Shown: positions 50,371-60,854 of the stretch, piece by piece
How the letters are laid out: each line of letters begins with the position of its first letter
How positions within the stretch are numbered: the stretch's first letter is position 1
Assembly (NCBI RefSeq): GCF_040412425.1
Contig: NC_089766.1
Span: 17,459,508-17,523,507 of the forward strand
DNA length: 64,000 nucleotides
DNA from: Macrobrachium rosenbergii
Lineage: Eukaryota; Arthropoda; Malacostraca; Decapoda; Palaemonidae
Direction: 5' to 3'
The notes under the pieces: generated by a model
What the model was told of the DNA's origin: nothing
The model's database searches: none
The model's input: only the letters and a program-made list of their open reading frames with translations
Position numbers and translations under genes: made by a program

Positions 50371-50648
50371 CCTCGTTTCTTCAGACCTTCTGCAACCACG
50401 TCCAGAGGATGACCAACGAGCTGGTCGAAACATGTCGACGGTACCTACAATAGAACCTGAACCCAGACGAACGATTTCTGATTGGATATTTTAATAAAAG
50501 ACTTTCAATATTCCGCACACTGTCCTTTTCCAACATGAATATCGGCCAGTTACTGACTAACATCGCTGAGCCTGAAAAGCGAATCATAAGGAGGATAGAA
50601 AAGACACTATATAAGATAAATTCGCATAATACAGCCATCCTTTTTAAT
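50371..50648 (+). mobile_element. Penelope-like element A, third copy: terminal repeat plus 5' end of ORF, inverted relative to the 42-kb copy
   Basis: CCTCGTTTCTTCAGACCTTC follows the LINE tail directly, then the hammerhead-like motif (50399-50440), a leader of about 95 bases and ATG 50535 opening MNIGQLLTNIAEPEKRIIR to HNTAILFN, where (ATT)n (50648-50672) replaces the rest. Almost identical to 42241-42524 in reverse complement, so the copies are recent or homogenised. Confidence 0.7.
50399..50440 (+). ncRNA. Hammerhead-ribozyme-like motif in the PLE-A terminal repeat (copy 2)
   Basis: Same 42-nt architecture as the minus-strand copy at 42458-42499: stem I 50399-50402 with 50437-50440, core 50403-50410, stem II 50411-50415 with 50422-50426, GAA 50427-50429, palindromic stem III 50430-50435, and predicted cleavage after C50436. 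The two copies are identical through the motif, including the non-consensus core bases, so those were present in the source element and are not post-insertion damage. Confidence 0.55.
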
Positions 50649-50741
50649 ATTATTATTATTATTATTATTATTACCAAAAGCTTTAACCACGCTACAGCGT
50701 CGGTCCGAAGAGTTTGTACTATTTATGTAAATATATACATG

Positions 50742-50742
50742 T

Positions 50743-50825
<83 letters not shown>
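50742..50825. repeat. (TA)n microsatellite
   Basis: TA tract of about 85 bp directly left of the palindrome at 50854-50937. Confidence 0.95.
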
Positions 50826-50829
<4 letters not shown>

Positions 50830-50853
50830 TTTTTACTGTAATACTACAGTATA

Positions 50854-50937
50854 ATATGAAGATAAAAAGGCCCATGAAACACTATTTGAACGTTGCAACG
50901 TTCAAATAGTGTACTTTGGGCCTTTTTATCTTCATAT
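50854..50937. mobile_element. 84-bp near-perfect palindrome beside (TA)n
   Basis: Arms 50854-50895 and 50896-50937 (ATATGAAGATAAAAAGGCCC / GGGCCTTTTTATCTTCATAT) meet at CGTTG|CAACG with no loop. About 38 of 42 positions pair. It lies between TA-rich tracts, like the foldback at 11.7 kb. No coding capacity; probably a minimal MITE or a cruciform-prone site. Confidence 0.8.
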
Positions 50938-51124
50938 ATAAATATATATATATATTTATAATCTAAGGGTATTACTTGCAAGATATAGCGAATCTTATAA
51001 TATTGCTATTAAGTTATTGTACATCAAACTTTTCGAGGTATTATGTGGAAGTACTGTATATCTATTTACCTTAATAATGTGGTCTTTCAGCGGAGTTTCT
51101 CTACATGTGGGTGGATGGCAATCA

Positions 51125-51195
51125 GGAGCAAAATCTTAGCACTGGGTCATGAAAGGTCATTCAGCGCTATGATGAAAGGTCACTGAATAATAGCG
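51125..51195 (+). mobile_element. Fragment of SINE-like family A
   Basis: AGCACTGGGTCATGAAAGGT followed by CATTCAGCGCTATGATGAAA is the family A core with deletions. Flanks are unrelated. Confidence 0.55.
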
Positions 51196-51906
51196 ACAGA
51201 ATGCGTCGCTTTTAAACGGTTTCTTTTTTTATATACATTTCTCATGGAAAGTGAATGCTTTCTATTCTTTAGAAATCAATTCTCTTCTGCTCGTCGGAAA
51301 TGAATGCCTGTTCCGGTTTATTCCACAAAAAGAGTGAAATCATTTTCGCCAAGTACAACAGAGGACGTACTATATTACAGGTGTACCGGGTGTCGGTGTC
51401 TGTGTCTGCAACTCTGCATAGCTATTCCGTGTCTTATTATTGGGTGTTGGCTCGGCTGGAGGGGGGAAGGGGAGGGGAGGGGGAAGAGGAGGGGAGGGGT
51501 GGGGGTAGAGGGGGAGTACTCTGAATGGCGTAAATAATTCACGTCACACAAGCGGAAGACCGTAGCGTGCTTATTTAGAGTAAGCACGGAAGGTCATATT
51601 TTATTCATTTAATTCTTTTGTTCCCTTGTCTTTTGAACACGGGGGGAAATGTAACTCGGTTAGTATTCATTCATCATTAAATACTCTTTCTTCTATACAT
51701 CAGTCCTATTGGAGGCACACGGCTGGACCCTTATAAAATAATCAAGGACTGTTGTTGCTATATAGCAACAGCAACAATAACAATAAAAATAATAATAATA
51801 GTATTATTATCATTACATCGCCCTCTTTATATTGGTAACTTATGTATTGCCTTCATTCCCATAACAATCATAAAGATACACTGAAGTAGGAACTTAAATC
51901 TTTACT

Positions 51907-51938
<32 letters not shown>

Positions 51939-52040
51939 TATAAGATCTTTTAAGTTTGAAATTCAACAAGTTCATTGCCATCCTACATTCAAAATGCTTT
52001 TTAGCTCATTTTAAAATATCCCTCATGGATGGAATTAATA

Positions 52041-53422
52041 TAAGTTCATACTTTAGATTCCAAAGGTGTAGCGTGAAGTCGCCACTAACTGGCTGACGTT
52101 GTCAGAAAAATTGCCTAGATATCGTCACTGGTATCAGCCAATCAGTGCTGCTAAAGCGGAAATTAATCGGCTGACATAGTACGGAAGATAAAATCTGACT
52201 TCATGGGGAAAGCTCGCTGACTGGCATAACGGAGTGCATTGGCTATCTAAAACGTTTTACAGAAAAACCGACATAACGGCAAAAATGATCATGATTTCGT
52301 AATAATGAAATTAACTGACTGACATAATTCGTAAAAATAATGAAATTAACTGGCTGACATTGTAAGGAAAATGACCTGGCTGGCATTAGACTGGAATCAC
52401 CTGGCTGACATGAGAAGGAAAATAAATTTGAGTGACATACAGTATATGGAAAAATTTCCTGGCTGATGTCACATCGACCTGAAAGGGAGCCTCGTAGTCT
52501 CCTGTGCGTGCGCAAAGGTTTCCTATCTTCCTTTATGATCAATGTTCACAAGCTCGAGTTCTGTACTCGTACAAGCATAAGGCAGGGTCACAAAAGCCAC
52601 TTTCACGTAAGGGAAAAAAAAAAAAAGTTGTTCTATTAGCACACAAGGGGAACTGTCACACAAGCAAATTTCTTTTATCCTAATCAGTTCGGTTTACAAG
52701 TGGGCATTGTTCATGAGAGCACCATTCAAGTGTGGTTTTTGCGTCAATTGATTGATTGATTATGAAATTTAGGTCTAGAAGACCAAGGGCCGGAACCCAT
52801 CAGGATTATTCAGCGCAGCGATGAAGATGAAATATACAAACCAGTTCTATATAAGTCCCACGAGTTCCAGGATGACGCCATACAAGTGTTTTTTTGTTTC
52901 GTCTTTGACTGATTCTGTAAGGATGGTGAGGCGCCTGTAACTACCTTTTTAGCAACTCCCCCAACAGACGAAACGAAACGACTCATGTTTCGTTTTGTCT
53001 TTGATTGCTTCTGTAAAGGAAGGTGCTTAAAAGGTAGTTACAAGCACCTATCCTTACAGAATCAAAGACGAAACGAAAAAACACTAATGCACCCCGTTAT
53101 TTCAGTCAGCGGGCTTTCCGCCATGAAGTCAGATTTTATTTTCCGCATTATGTCAGCCGGTTAATTTCCGCTTTAGCACCAGTGACTGGCTGATACCAGT
53201 GACGATATCTAGGTAATTTTTCTGATAACGTCAGCCAGTTAGTGGCGACTTAATGCTACATCTTCGGAATCTAATGTATGAACTTAAGCACCTTCCCTTA
53301 CATCAGGGACAAAACGAAACAACTCTTGTGTGACTCCGACCCGGAACTTACATACTTGTAAAACTTGTTGACGCAAAAAAACCTCTTAAATGGTACTAAT
53401 TACAAACTGAACTGATTAGAAT
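52041..53422. mobile_element. Complex foldback element with overlapping inverted repeats
   Basis: Three inverted pairs: 52041-52222 with 53105-53287 (about 180 bp, GTCGCCACTAACTGGCTGAC / GTCAGCCAGTTAGTGGCGAC); 52887-52958 with 53022-53090 (TTTCGTCTTTGACTGATTCT / AGAATCAAAGACGAAACGAA); and 52678-52748 with 53355-53422 (TTTTTGCGTCAA / TTGACGCAAAAA). The left interior (52260-52480) is a degenerate ~25-40 bp repeat of CTGGCTGACAT. The third pair crosses the first, so this is not one simple hairpin: probably nested or rearranged insertions. Confidence 0.7.
52763..52835 (+). mobile_element. Family A-related SINE fragment
   Basis: TATGAAATTTAGGTCTAGAA / GACCAAGGGCCGGAACCCAT / CAGGATTATTCAGCGC is a diverged head of family A. 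A sister fragment with the same variant lies at 54193-54258. Confidence 0.5.
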
Positions 53423-53440
53423 TGAAAAAAAAGTAAAAAA

Positions 53441-53835
53441 TATGCCGAAGTTTCTTCGGCGCAATCGATTTTCTCTACAGCGTATAATCAAGGCCACCGA
53501 AAATAGATCTATCTTTCGGTGGTCTCGGCATAATGATGTATGAACCGGCGGCCCACGAAACTTTAACCACGGCCCGGTGGTGCCCTGGCCTATATCGTTG
53601 CCAAAAGCACGATTATGGCTAGCTTTAATCTTGAATAAAAATACCGTAAAAACTACTTAGGCTGGAGGGTTGCAATTTGGTATGTTTGATGATTGGAGGG
53701 TAGATGAACAACGTAACAATTTGCAGCCCTCTAGCCACAACAGTTTTTAAGATCTGAGGGCGGACAGAAAAAGCGCGGACGGACAGACAAATAGCCATCT
53801 CAGTAATTTTCTTTTACAGAAAACTAAAATGGCTG
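53441..53835 (+). mobile_element. Hairpin-rich short element, copy B5 (near complete)
   Basis: Shows the clearest 5' hairpins of the family: GCCGAAGTTTCTTCGGC; CCACCGAAAATAGATCTATC with TTTCGGTGG; CCACGGCCCGGTGG. The long hairpin is at about 53660-53738, with mismatches in the right arm (GCCCTCTAGCCACAAC), and the end is TTTTACAGAAAACTAAAA. Confidence 0.88.
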
Positions 53836-54192
53836 TCACACAGGATCAAAGCTATGTCAACACCGAGCTCTAAACGCGGACACACTTTTAGTCAATATCA
53901 CATGAGCATTTTTCTGTTTATTAGATGACAAAAATTAGTTATATGATCGCATGACCATCGAAGCAGTATGGCGAAGAGTACACGTTTGTGTGCCAGAGAC
54001 TACATCTACAGTACAAGCATACTTCCTTCAGTGCAGAGGCAGAAGAAAACTTTGAATTTTACTTGTCTGGCATTCAAATGCTGTAAAAAAAAAAAAAAAA
54101 AAAAGCAATAACGAATCACCCCTATATCTATATTAAATGCTGGGAAGGGGAATGAAACCCCTTATCAGGTTCCCTCCTTTGCGCATTGATTG

Positions 54193-54258
54193 ATTATGAA
54201 ATTTAGGTCTTCAAGACCAAGCGCCGGAGGAACCCAACAGGATTATTCAGTGCCCCCT
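54193..54258 (+). mobile_element. Family A-related SINE fragment
   Basis: TATGAAATTTAGGTCTTCAA / GACCAAGCGCCGGAGGAACC / CAACAGGATTATTCAGTGC. Same variant as at 52763. Confidence 0.5.
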
Positions 54259-54477
54259 TTGCGTAATTGTTTGTCAAGAAAGCTTTATTTCATATACCGC
54301 CAAACCAGGCGGCCTTCACCTCTGTCTTGTTTTCCCACGTCCAACGCCTTTCTTTCGATTGGGGAAGGGGAGGGAGAAGGGAAGGGGAGAAGACCGGCGG
54401 GGGGGGCGCTTTCGGATCTTTTAGGGTTGCGTGCCTCTTCTTTACTGGCCTATAAAGGAACACTGATCTGCCTGAGG

Positions 54478-54556
54478 GTATCGGTTGTGTTATGCCCGAT
54501 CCATTGGCCGTCTAACGTTAAACATGACAATAATATCTTTTTTTTTTCGTGAGGTG

Positions 54557-54615
<59 letters not shown>

Positions 54616-54680
54616 TTATGCCCATTCCCTTGGCCATCTAACGTAAAATATGACACAATAATATTGTTTTCCGTGAGGTG

Positions 54681-54743
<63 letters not shown>

Positions 54744-54892
54744 TTATGCCCATTCCCTTGGCCATCTAACGTAAAATATGACGATATTTTTTTCCGTGAG
54801 GTGTACAGAGAGAGAGAGAGAGAGAGAGAGCGTTATGCCCATTCCCTTGGCCATCTAACGTAAAATATGACGATATTTTTTTCCGTGAGGTG

Positions 54893-54960
<68 letters not shown>
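54478..54960. repeat. Compound repeat: ~70-bp spacer plus (GA)n, four units
   Basis: Spacer GCGTTATGCCCATTCCCTTG / GCCATCTAACGTAAAATATG / ACGATATTTTTTTCCGTGAG / GTGTACA followed by (GA)n. The first spacer is the most diverged. GA runs at about 54559-54613, 54686-54738, 54808-54831 and 54894-54958. Confidence 0.95.
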
Positions 54961-54961
<1 letters not shown>

Positions 54962-54963
<2 letters not shown>

Positions 54964-56820
54964 CGGAAAACTTAACATTAGACATGCACCTACCTGAATC
55001 TGGTGACCAATATTATCTACATAAAGTACAAATTAAGAGCGCACTGACACGAAAATATGTATGTGCAAAAATCTTTTACTTCCAGCGAGGAATTCCATCT
55101 TCATCCTGGAGGCATGGAATCACGCGACTAAGCGTTTCCTTTACATTAACATAATTTCACATCTTAATCCATATTTTCCAGTCATTCATCACTAACTGCA
55201 TTAGATATGTTATCTTATTATCACAAACTTAAATATTTTTAATGGTAATTGGCTTGAACGAATTTTACAAAAACATTCAATTTGGTCTCCTTATTCTTTA
55301 TGGAATAGAAATTTGTCGATGCATCTTTTATTCTAATTATTTTCAAAGACTATTTGAATACCTATTCATTATTGCTATTAAATCAATGCTACAGTATCTG
55401 AGTCTTCGAATAAGTTAGCATACTTAGGCAAAAGCACGAAATATCAGAAATTACTATATAAAACTTCCTTCCGTGCTTCAATACACAACAATGAACCACA
55501 AAATTTAAAATAAAGAAATAGATAACTAAATAAATAAATAAATAAACTGATATATAAATACGTAAATAAATATACTCTAGAGAATGGTACAATAAACTTG
55601 AAAGTACAAGACCTTACAATGAACAAACAAATTAATACTTACGTAAACATATGAGCCATGTCAGCCACATATTGGAGTAAAGTAATTAGGGAAACTGAAT
55701 GCCGTCAGAAATAGTTTTGCGATAATTATGGCAATTAAACGCCATCCTCTATTAAAAAGTAATTAGGATCAAACATATGTTTGGAATCGCGCAGTCTGAC
55801 CGCGGAAATCGTGAAGAAAAGAGGAAGGTCAATAAAGTATTACTTTCTTTACTAGATTTCTCTTTGCCAGTTCTTCTTCCTCTTTTAACGTGCTATTTTC
55901 CCATTTTTTTGTATGGGGTAAGCACGATGCCTTCTTTTGAACGACTGTGATTTGGCTTTGGGGTAGACCGTAGTCTCGATCGGCTGCCCTGCCTGTCATT
56001 GCTTACACCCCGGTAGCGTATGTACATGTATTATACCAGTCACTGGCGCCCTTTCTCTTTGCCAGTTGAACCCCACTTAATTATTTATAGTTTTTTTTTT
56101 TTTGGGGGGGGGTAATACTGCATAAGAGTGACCAATCCGCTGGTCTTGGCTTAATGGAACTGATGAAATGAAAATTCCCACCGCCACAGTGGTCGTATAA
56201 AATGGTTTTTAATCATCGTGAACTGTAAATCTAACGTAAACACGTATACACGCACTCGCGTGCGCACACAAACACACACACACAAACACAGACTCAAGTT
56301 TAGCGTAAGAGCAAATGCCTCGAGTAAACAATATTAGACTCGAGTAGACAATATTAATAAAGTTTTAACTTGAACATGTCCCTACACTAAAACATAGCGT
56401 TGTGATATGTAATGAAATGGAGCCTCATGTCACACGTAGAAAAAGTCAGCAGTCCCAAAATCTACTTAATTATATACAACAATTTTAAACGCAAGAAATT
56501 ATTACGCAATAGACTTCACAGTGAGGTTGTCTCCGGGCACGACAGATTTTACAGGCAAACACGACCTTACCGTCCCAGTGGATAAGGATGGTTTGGGGCA
56601 ACCCACGAGTCTACCAGCTGAGCCACCAGCAGCCACTGCCTGGTTCCCCGTGGTCCTAGCGTGGTTGGAAAAGAGGCTTTGTATAAATATGGTCACTGCA
56701 CTGAAGCACAGCACCATTGCAATGGCCTGCCCTTGCCTCTGCCACGCATGAGCAACCTTTAAACCTAATTTGTATTTAACAAGCCAAATTAGCCATGAAG
56801 TTGCAGCAAGCTTTTAGAAT
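54962..56820. other. Non-coding stretch
   Basis: AT-rich unique sequence. The minus strand at 56560-56660 holds a tRNA A-box-like phrase (GGTGGCTCAGCTGGTAGACT) without a B box, possibly an old tRNA-related fragment. CA-rich near 56250-56290. Confidence 0.4.
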
Positions 56821-56825
56821 TGAAT

Positions 56826-57048
56826 TGAGTATAGAATTTAGGCCAAAGGTCACTCAGCGCTGAAAGGGCAACAGTGAGCAGAAAGGCTTGAAAGGTGTAA
56901 CAGGATAAAAATCTCGCAGTTGCATTATGAAACAACTGTCAGGATAGCGTGGAAGGGAAGACGGGAGAAAGAGAATATGAACGGAGGTACAGCAAAGGGT
57001 ATGAAAAGGGTTGCAGCTAAGGGCCGAAGGGACGCTGCAAAGAACTAC
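56826..57048 (+). mobile_element. SINE-like family A, copy A8 (internal deletion, 3' truncated)
   Basis: GAGTATAGAATTTAGGCCAA goes directly to GTCACTCAGCGCTGAAAGGG, so the AAGCACTGGGACCTATGAG segment is deleted. It stops at GGGACGCTGCAAAGAAC, losing the terminal ~60 bp. Confidence 0.8.
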
Positions 57049-57299
57049 GGGAGATATGGAATGATGGTAATTTCTAAAAGTAATTTCTAAAAATAAACTA
57101 ACAAAAACTGCAGTAACAGTCTGGTTTTTATAAGGAAATGAAATGCTAAGCATTGCATTGAATACAATAGCCCATTTTCACTCTTAGGCAATAAAATCTT
57201 TATAACCGACGTCAGTGCAAAACATATTTTGTTATTTTCGGTCCTTGATTCACACCTTAACTTAAATGTTTAATTTCGTTCTAAAGCCTCCTCGCTCGA

Positions 57300-57890
57300 A
57301 CCAAACTCGGATCTTTCCTAAATAGTGACCCCCAAGGGTTTTAACCCGGTATGTATCCACCTTTGCGGCGTGTTTAGCACAAGCCTGCTGGGGATGACCG
57401 TAAAAACATAAGCAAAAGACTCAGAGGTGTAGGAGGCGGGGGGGACTGCCCCCCTAGATTCGGGAATCTCCTAAAATTCGGGCAAATGGGTTGGGATATT
57501 CGGGCATTCGGGGGAAGAACAAAAAATTCTATAATTTAAAAAATAACAAGAATAAGAATAAAAATTATGATAAACTTGTACTTGTAAGTTAACCAGGTGA
57601 TAAATAGTAGCTACATGGTTTTGCTAAACTTCTTTCAATTCGTACCTACTCTACATAATTTAACAGCTGTTTGGTGTTCATTACACAGATATATGGCAAT
57701 CTGAAAAAACTCTGGGGGTTTCTGAAATTCAGGAAAATTTGATGTTGCCCCCAAAATAAATCCCACCTCCTACGCCTATGAAAAGACTGTAAATATCATA
57801 ATGATAGTGACCCCCCAAGGAACATTAGTCCTAGATAACGACCCCCGGAAACCCACGGGAGTCACTGTCTAGGAAAGATCCCCAAAAGCT
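57300..57890. mobile_element. MITE-like element with ~21-bp terminal inverted repeats
   Basis: GGATCTTTCCTAAATAGTGAC (about 57311-57331) is the near-complement of GTCACTGTCTAGGAAAGATCC (about 57855-57875), and GACCCCC phrases follow both ends. Nested inside is a second inverted pair, GTGTAGGAGGCGGGGG (57426) and CCCACCTCCTACGCC (57761), with ATTCGGG repeats between. No coding capacity. Confidence 0.65.
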
Positions 57891-58169
57891 TACTAATTTT
57901 ACACTTTCTTTATATAACCTAGGGAACTTTCTTCTTTCACATATTCATCAGTTTCATTTACTTTTTTAATGGTAATCACTTCAGAATATATAATGTGAAA
58001 TCAAATGCATAAAACATATGAACTGCAAATTAAGTACAGTGACTCTAACAACATGGCCACATAAATATGACTGTTTAAACTATATCTGGTAACTGAAGGA
58101 TCATATATAAATCAATACTTTAACAACATCAAAACATTGATGTTACTTGCAAATACCTATTAAAATACA

Positions 58170-58233
58170 TTATTATTATTATTATTATTAGTAATAGTAG
58201 TACAATTACCATCATCAAAGCAGCAGTTAAGAG

Positions 58234-58298
<65 letters not shown>
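58170..58298. repeat. (ATT)n and (AAT)n microsatellites
   Basis: ATT run 58170-58190 and AAT run 58238-58296, the latter joined directly to the family E repeat. Confidence 0.92.
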
Positions 58299-58402
58299 GG
58301 CGAGTGGATCTTTCTTGTTTGTCCGCCCAGGGTGAGGGCTCGGTAGATAGGGGATCGGGAGGGTAGGGAGACATGACACATCCACCCTCCTCCTACAAAC
58401 CC
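58299..58402 (-). mobile_element. Family E GC-rich repeat, partial copy
   Basis: GGCGAGTGGATCTTTCTTG / TTTGTCCGCCCAGGGTGAGG / GGGGATCGGGAGGGTAGGGA. On the minus strand it ends GATCCACTCGCC followed by (TTATTA)n, so the trinucleotide run is its 3' tail. Confidence 0.7.
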
Positions 58403-58959
58403 AATAATCAGTTATTTAACGACGTTATTTCCAGTGGGCCATTGTGCGTCGTTTTGAAATTTTGTTTCCCATAGAAAAATGAAATGAGGCGCGACGAAGG
58501 ACCCAGTTCGCGACTGGCAGCCGCGTTTAAGCAGGGGGTCCTTCAACTGCCCTCCTGCCCCGCGCGCCATCTCGCTAGTAATAATAATAAAATGACCTTG
58601 AGAGTCAGAACTTCACTCCCAAGAACCAACCAATGCGACAACTCGCGTCAAAAATCTTTCGGGACGCCAAATTCGTCATCACGTTTTCGTAGCAGCTGTT
58701 TGAATGCGTTAACTATGACGTGCTTCGTAAGAAAAAAAAAAAAAAAGATAAAAATCAAAAGTGTTACGACCGGCAACAAGTGAACATTCGCTGACACCGT
58801 CAACTGGAAATTGGGACTTAATCATCGTACGTTTCTTCTATTCTAACCTTGAATATTTAATATTTTGTCCGTACGATCGGGCTATTGCTTATTTTATCTG
58901 TATCATCGGTTTATTGCTATTAATGTGTATATGTATAATTATAAAGTATGTATGTGTGT

Positions 58960-59160
58960 AAGTGTGCATATATTTATAATATATATAATGTATACTGTAT
59001 ATATAATACATAGATAAAATATATATATATATATATATATAAATTATATATATATATAAATTATATATATATATATACATACATTCACACACATATATTA
59101 TATATAGTTTTATATACTGTAGTTATATACAGTATATATTTATAAATATATCCATATAGC
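58960..59160. repeat. Imperfect TA-rich microsatellite
   Basis: Decayed TA tract with TATATATAAATTATATA and TACTGTATATATA variants. Confidence 0.85.
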
Positions 59161-59509
59161 GTTTCAAAATACAGTTTTTACTCATAAAATTATTGTTGTT
59201 AATATATTACATGGAACACAAATTGTCATTCACCTTTAGTTACAAATTAGCAAGACTAAATGAAACTAAAAGCCGAAATTAAAAATCACTGCAAAAGCAC
59301 GTCAGATATCAAAGGATGAATCTTGATATTATCGACAGAGTAGAATATCAAATGATGGGGACAAGCTTCCAATAATTGTTTTCAGAAGAATTCGATCAAA
59401 TGCATACAATTACAGGTAGTCAGGGTGTTTAAAGCTACCCTATGAAAAATAAATCCTTGTCTTACATGGCAATCTTTCCTAAGTAATAATGCTTATGGAA
59501 GGGAATGAA

Positions 59510-59806
59510 GTGGAATATAGAATTTAGGCCAGAGGCCAAGTACTGGGACCTATGAGGTCATTCAGCGCTGAAAGGGAAATTGAGAGTAAAAAAGTTTTCA
59601 GTGTGTAACAGGAGGAAAACCTCACGGTTGCACTACGAAACAATTGTTAGGAGATGGTGGAAACTAAGATGGAAGACAGTGAATATAAGCGGAGGTATAG
59701 TGAAACGATTGACAAGAGATTGCAGCTAAGGGCCGAAGGGACGCTGCAAAGAACCTTAAATAATGCCTACAGTGCACCGCCAGAGGTGCACTGACGTCAC
59801 TAGACA
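59510..59806 (+). mobile_element. SINE-like family A, copy A9
   Basis: From GGAATATAGAATTTAGGCC through TATGAGGTCATTCAGCGCTG to GTGCACTGACGTCACTA. Full length except for the terminal CCCC..GGGG palindrome. Confidence 0.85.
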
Positions 59807-60331
59807 ATAAATTTCCACCCCTATTAATACCTCACAATGAACCGTTTCCACCAATGCTACAAAGCATTGGCAGGTTAATCAATCATATTCAATAAATCAT
59901 ATTTATTTTCGATCATTAATGCAGTCAGCTGCTGAATCACTGTAATTATTTAAAATACTGTTATTGTTATTAAGTAGTTATGCTCTAATGGACTGTCCCC
60001 CGAAAAGTTTGTTTTTAATAAAGATATATATTTAATAAATTATCATATTTAATAAATTACAACTAAAAGATAATTTAATAACTGGATAAACTGAACTTGA
60101 AGAGCCTGCAACATTTCTTTCATAGATCTGTTTCTGATACTTGATATGTGTTGTTGGCTGGAAACTAAACCACCAACATAAAATATATTAAAACACTGTA
60201 AGAATTCTTCTGCACTCGCTGTTTTCTGGGAATGGGTCAATGTGGGATTTCATCTAAGACTCATGGGCCAAATCAGTGTTACCAATTCGAGGACGAGATA
60301 TGCCTTCAATGTGGCCTTGATTTTTAGGCTG

Positions 60332-60332
<1 letters not shown>

Positions 60333-60374
<42 letters not shown>
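60333..60374. repeat. (ATT)n microsatellite
   Basis: Run directly left of the family E repeat, so this copy is bounded by ATT/TTA runs on both sides. Confidence 0.95.
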
Positions 60375-60375
<1 letters not shown>

Positions 60376-60377
60376 AA

Positions 60378-60622
60378 GCTTGCTGGCGCGCGCTGGAACC
60401 TGGCGCTCTTGTCTCCCCTACCTTCCCGGCCCCCACCCAGGGTGGACAAACAGGTTTGCAGGAGGAGGGTGGATGTCTTCCCTACCCTCCCGTTCCCCTA
60501 CCTACCTCCCCCCACCCGGGGTAGACAAACCGGTTTGCAGGGGGTTGGTGGCTGTGTCAATGTCTCCCCTACTGTCACCTGGGGGAGGACATACAAGATC
60601 CACTCGGTTTTATTATTATAAA
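60378..60622 (+). mobile_element. Family E GC-rich repeat, two-subunit copy
   Basis: Reverse-complement arrangement of the copy at 41735-41965: CTTGTCTCCCCTACCTTCCC, CACCCAGGGTGGACAAACAG, GTTTGCAGGAGGAGGGTGGA, CACCCGGGGTAGACAAACCG, ending AAGATCCACTCGGTTTTATT. The subunit join is inside 60455-60490. Confidence 0.75.
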
Positions 60623-60633
60623 AGATAGATAGA

Positions 60634-60850
60634 TGATTTCAGTAGATAAAACCTATTCATGTGGAACAAGCTCACACGGGCCACTGACTTGAAATTCAAG
60701 CTTCCAAAGAATGTTGGTTTCAGCCTCCCACTGCAGCAGTAACTGATCATGATACATAGCCAGTGATTTTTCATCGCCCTGGGGGAGGCTCGAACCTGCG
60801 ACATCTAAGTGGCATGCCACGACACTAACCACTATACCAGTGAGCTTATT
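60634..60850 (-). mobile_element. tRNA-headed SINE, family D, copy D2
   Basis: Minus strand: CACTGGTATAGTGGTTAGTG (A box), GCAGGTTCGAGCCTCCCCCA (B box), then CACTGGCTATGTATCATGATC, TTCTTTGGAAGCTTGAATTTC and GTTTTATCTACTGAAATCATC, with a (CTAT)n tail. Matches D1 at 22284 over its full length. Confidence 0.87.
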
Positions 60851-60854
60851 GTTT

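Noticed and set aside
56502..56751. Overlapping 71-76 codon frames on both strands
   Set aside because: No splice signals or recognisable domain. A partial tRNA-like A-box phrase suggests old repeat material.
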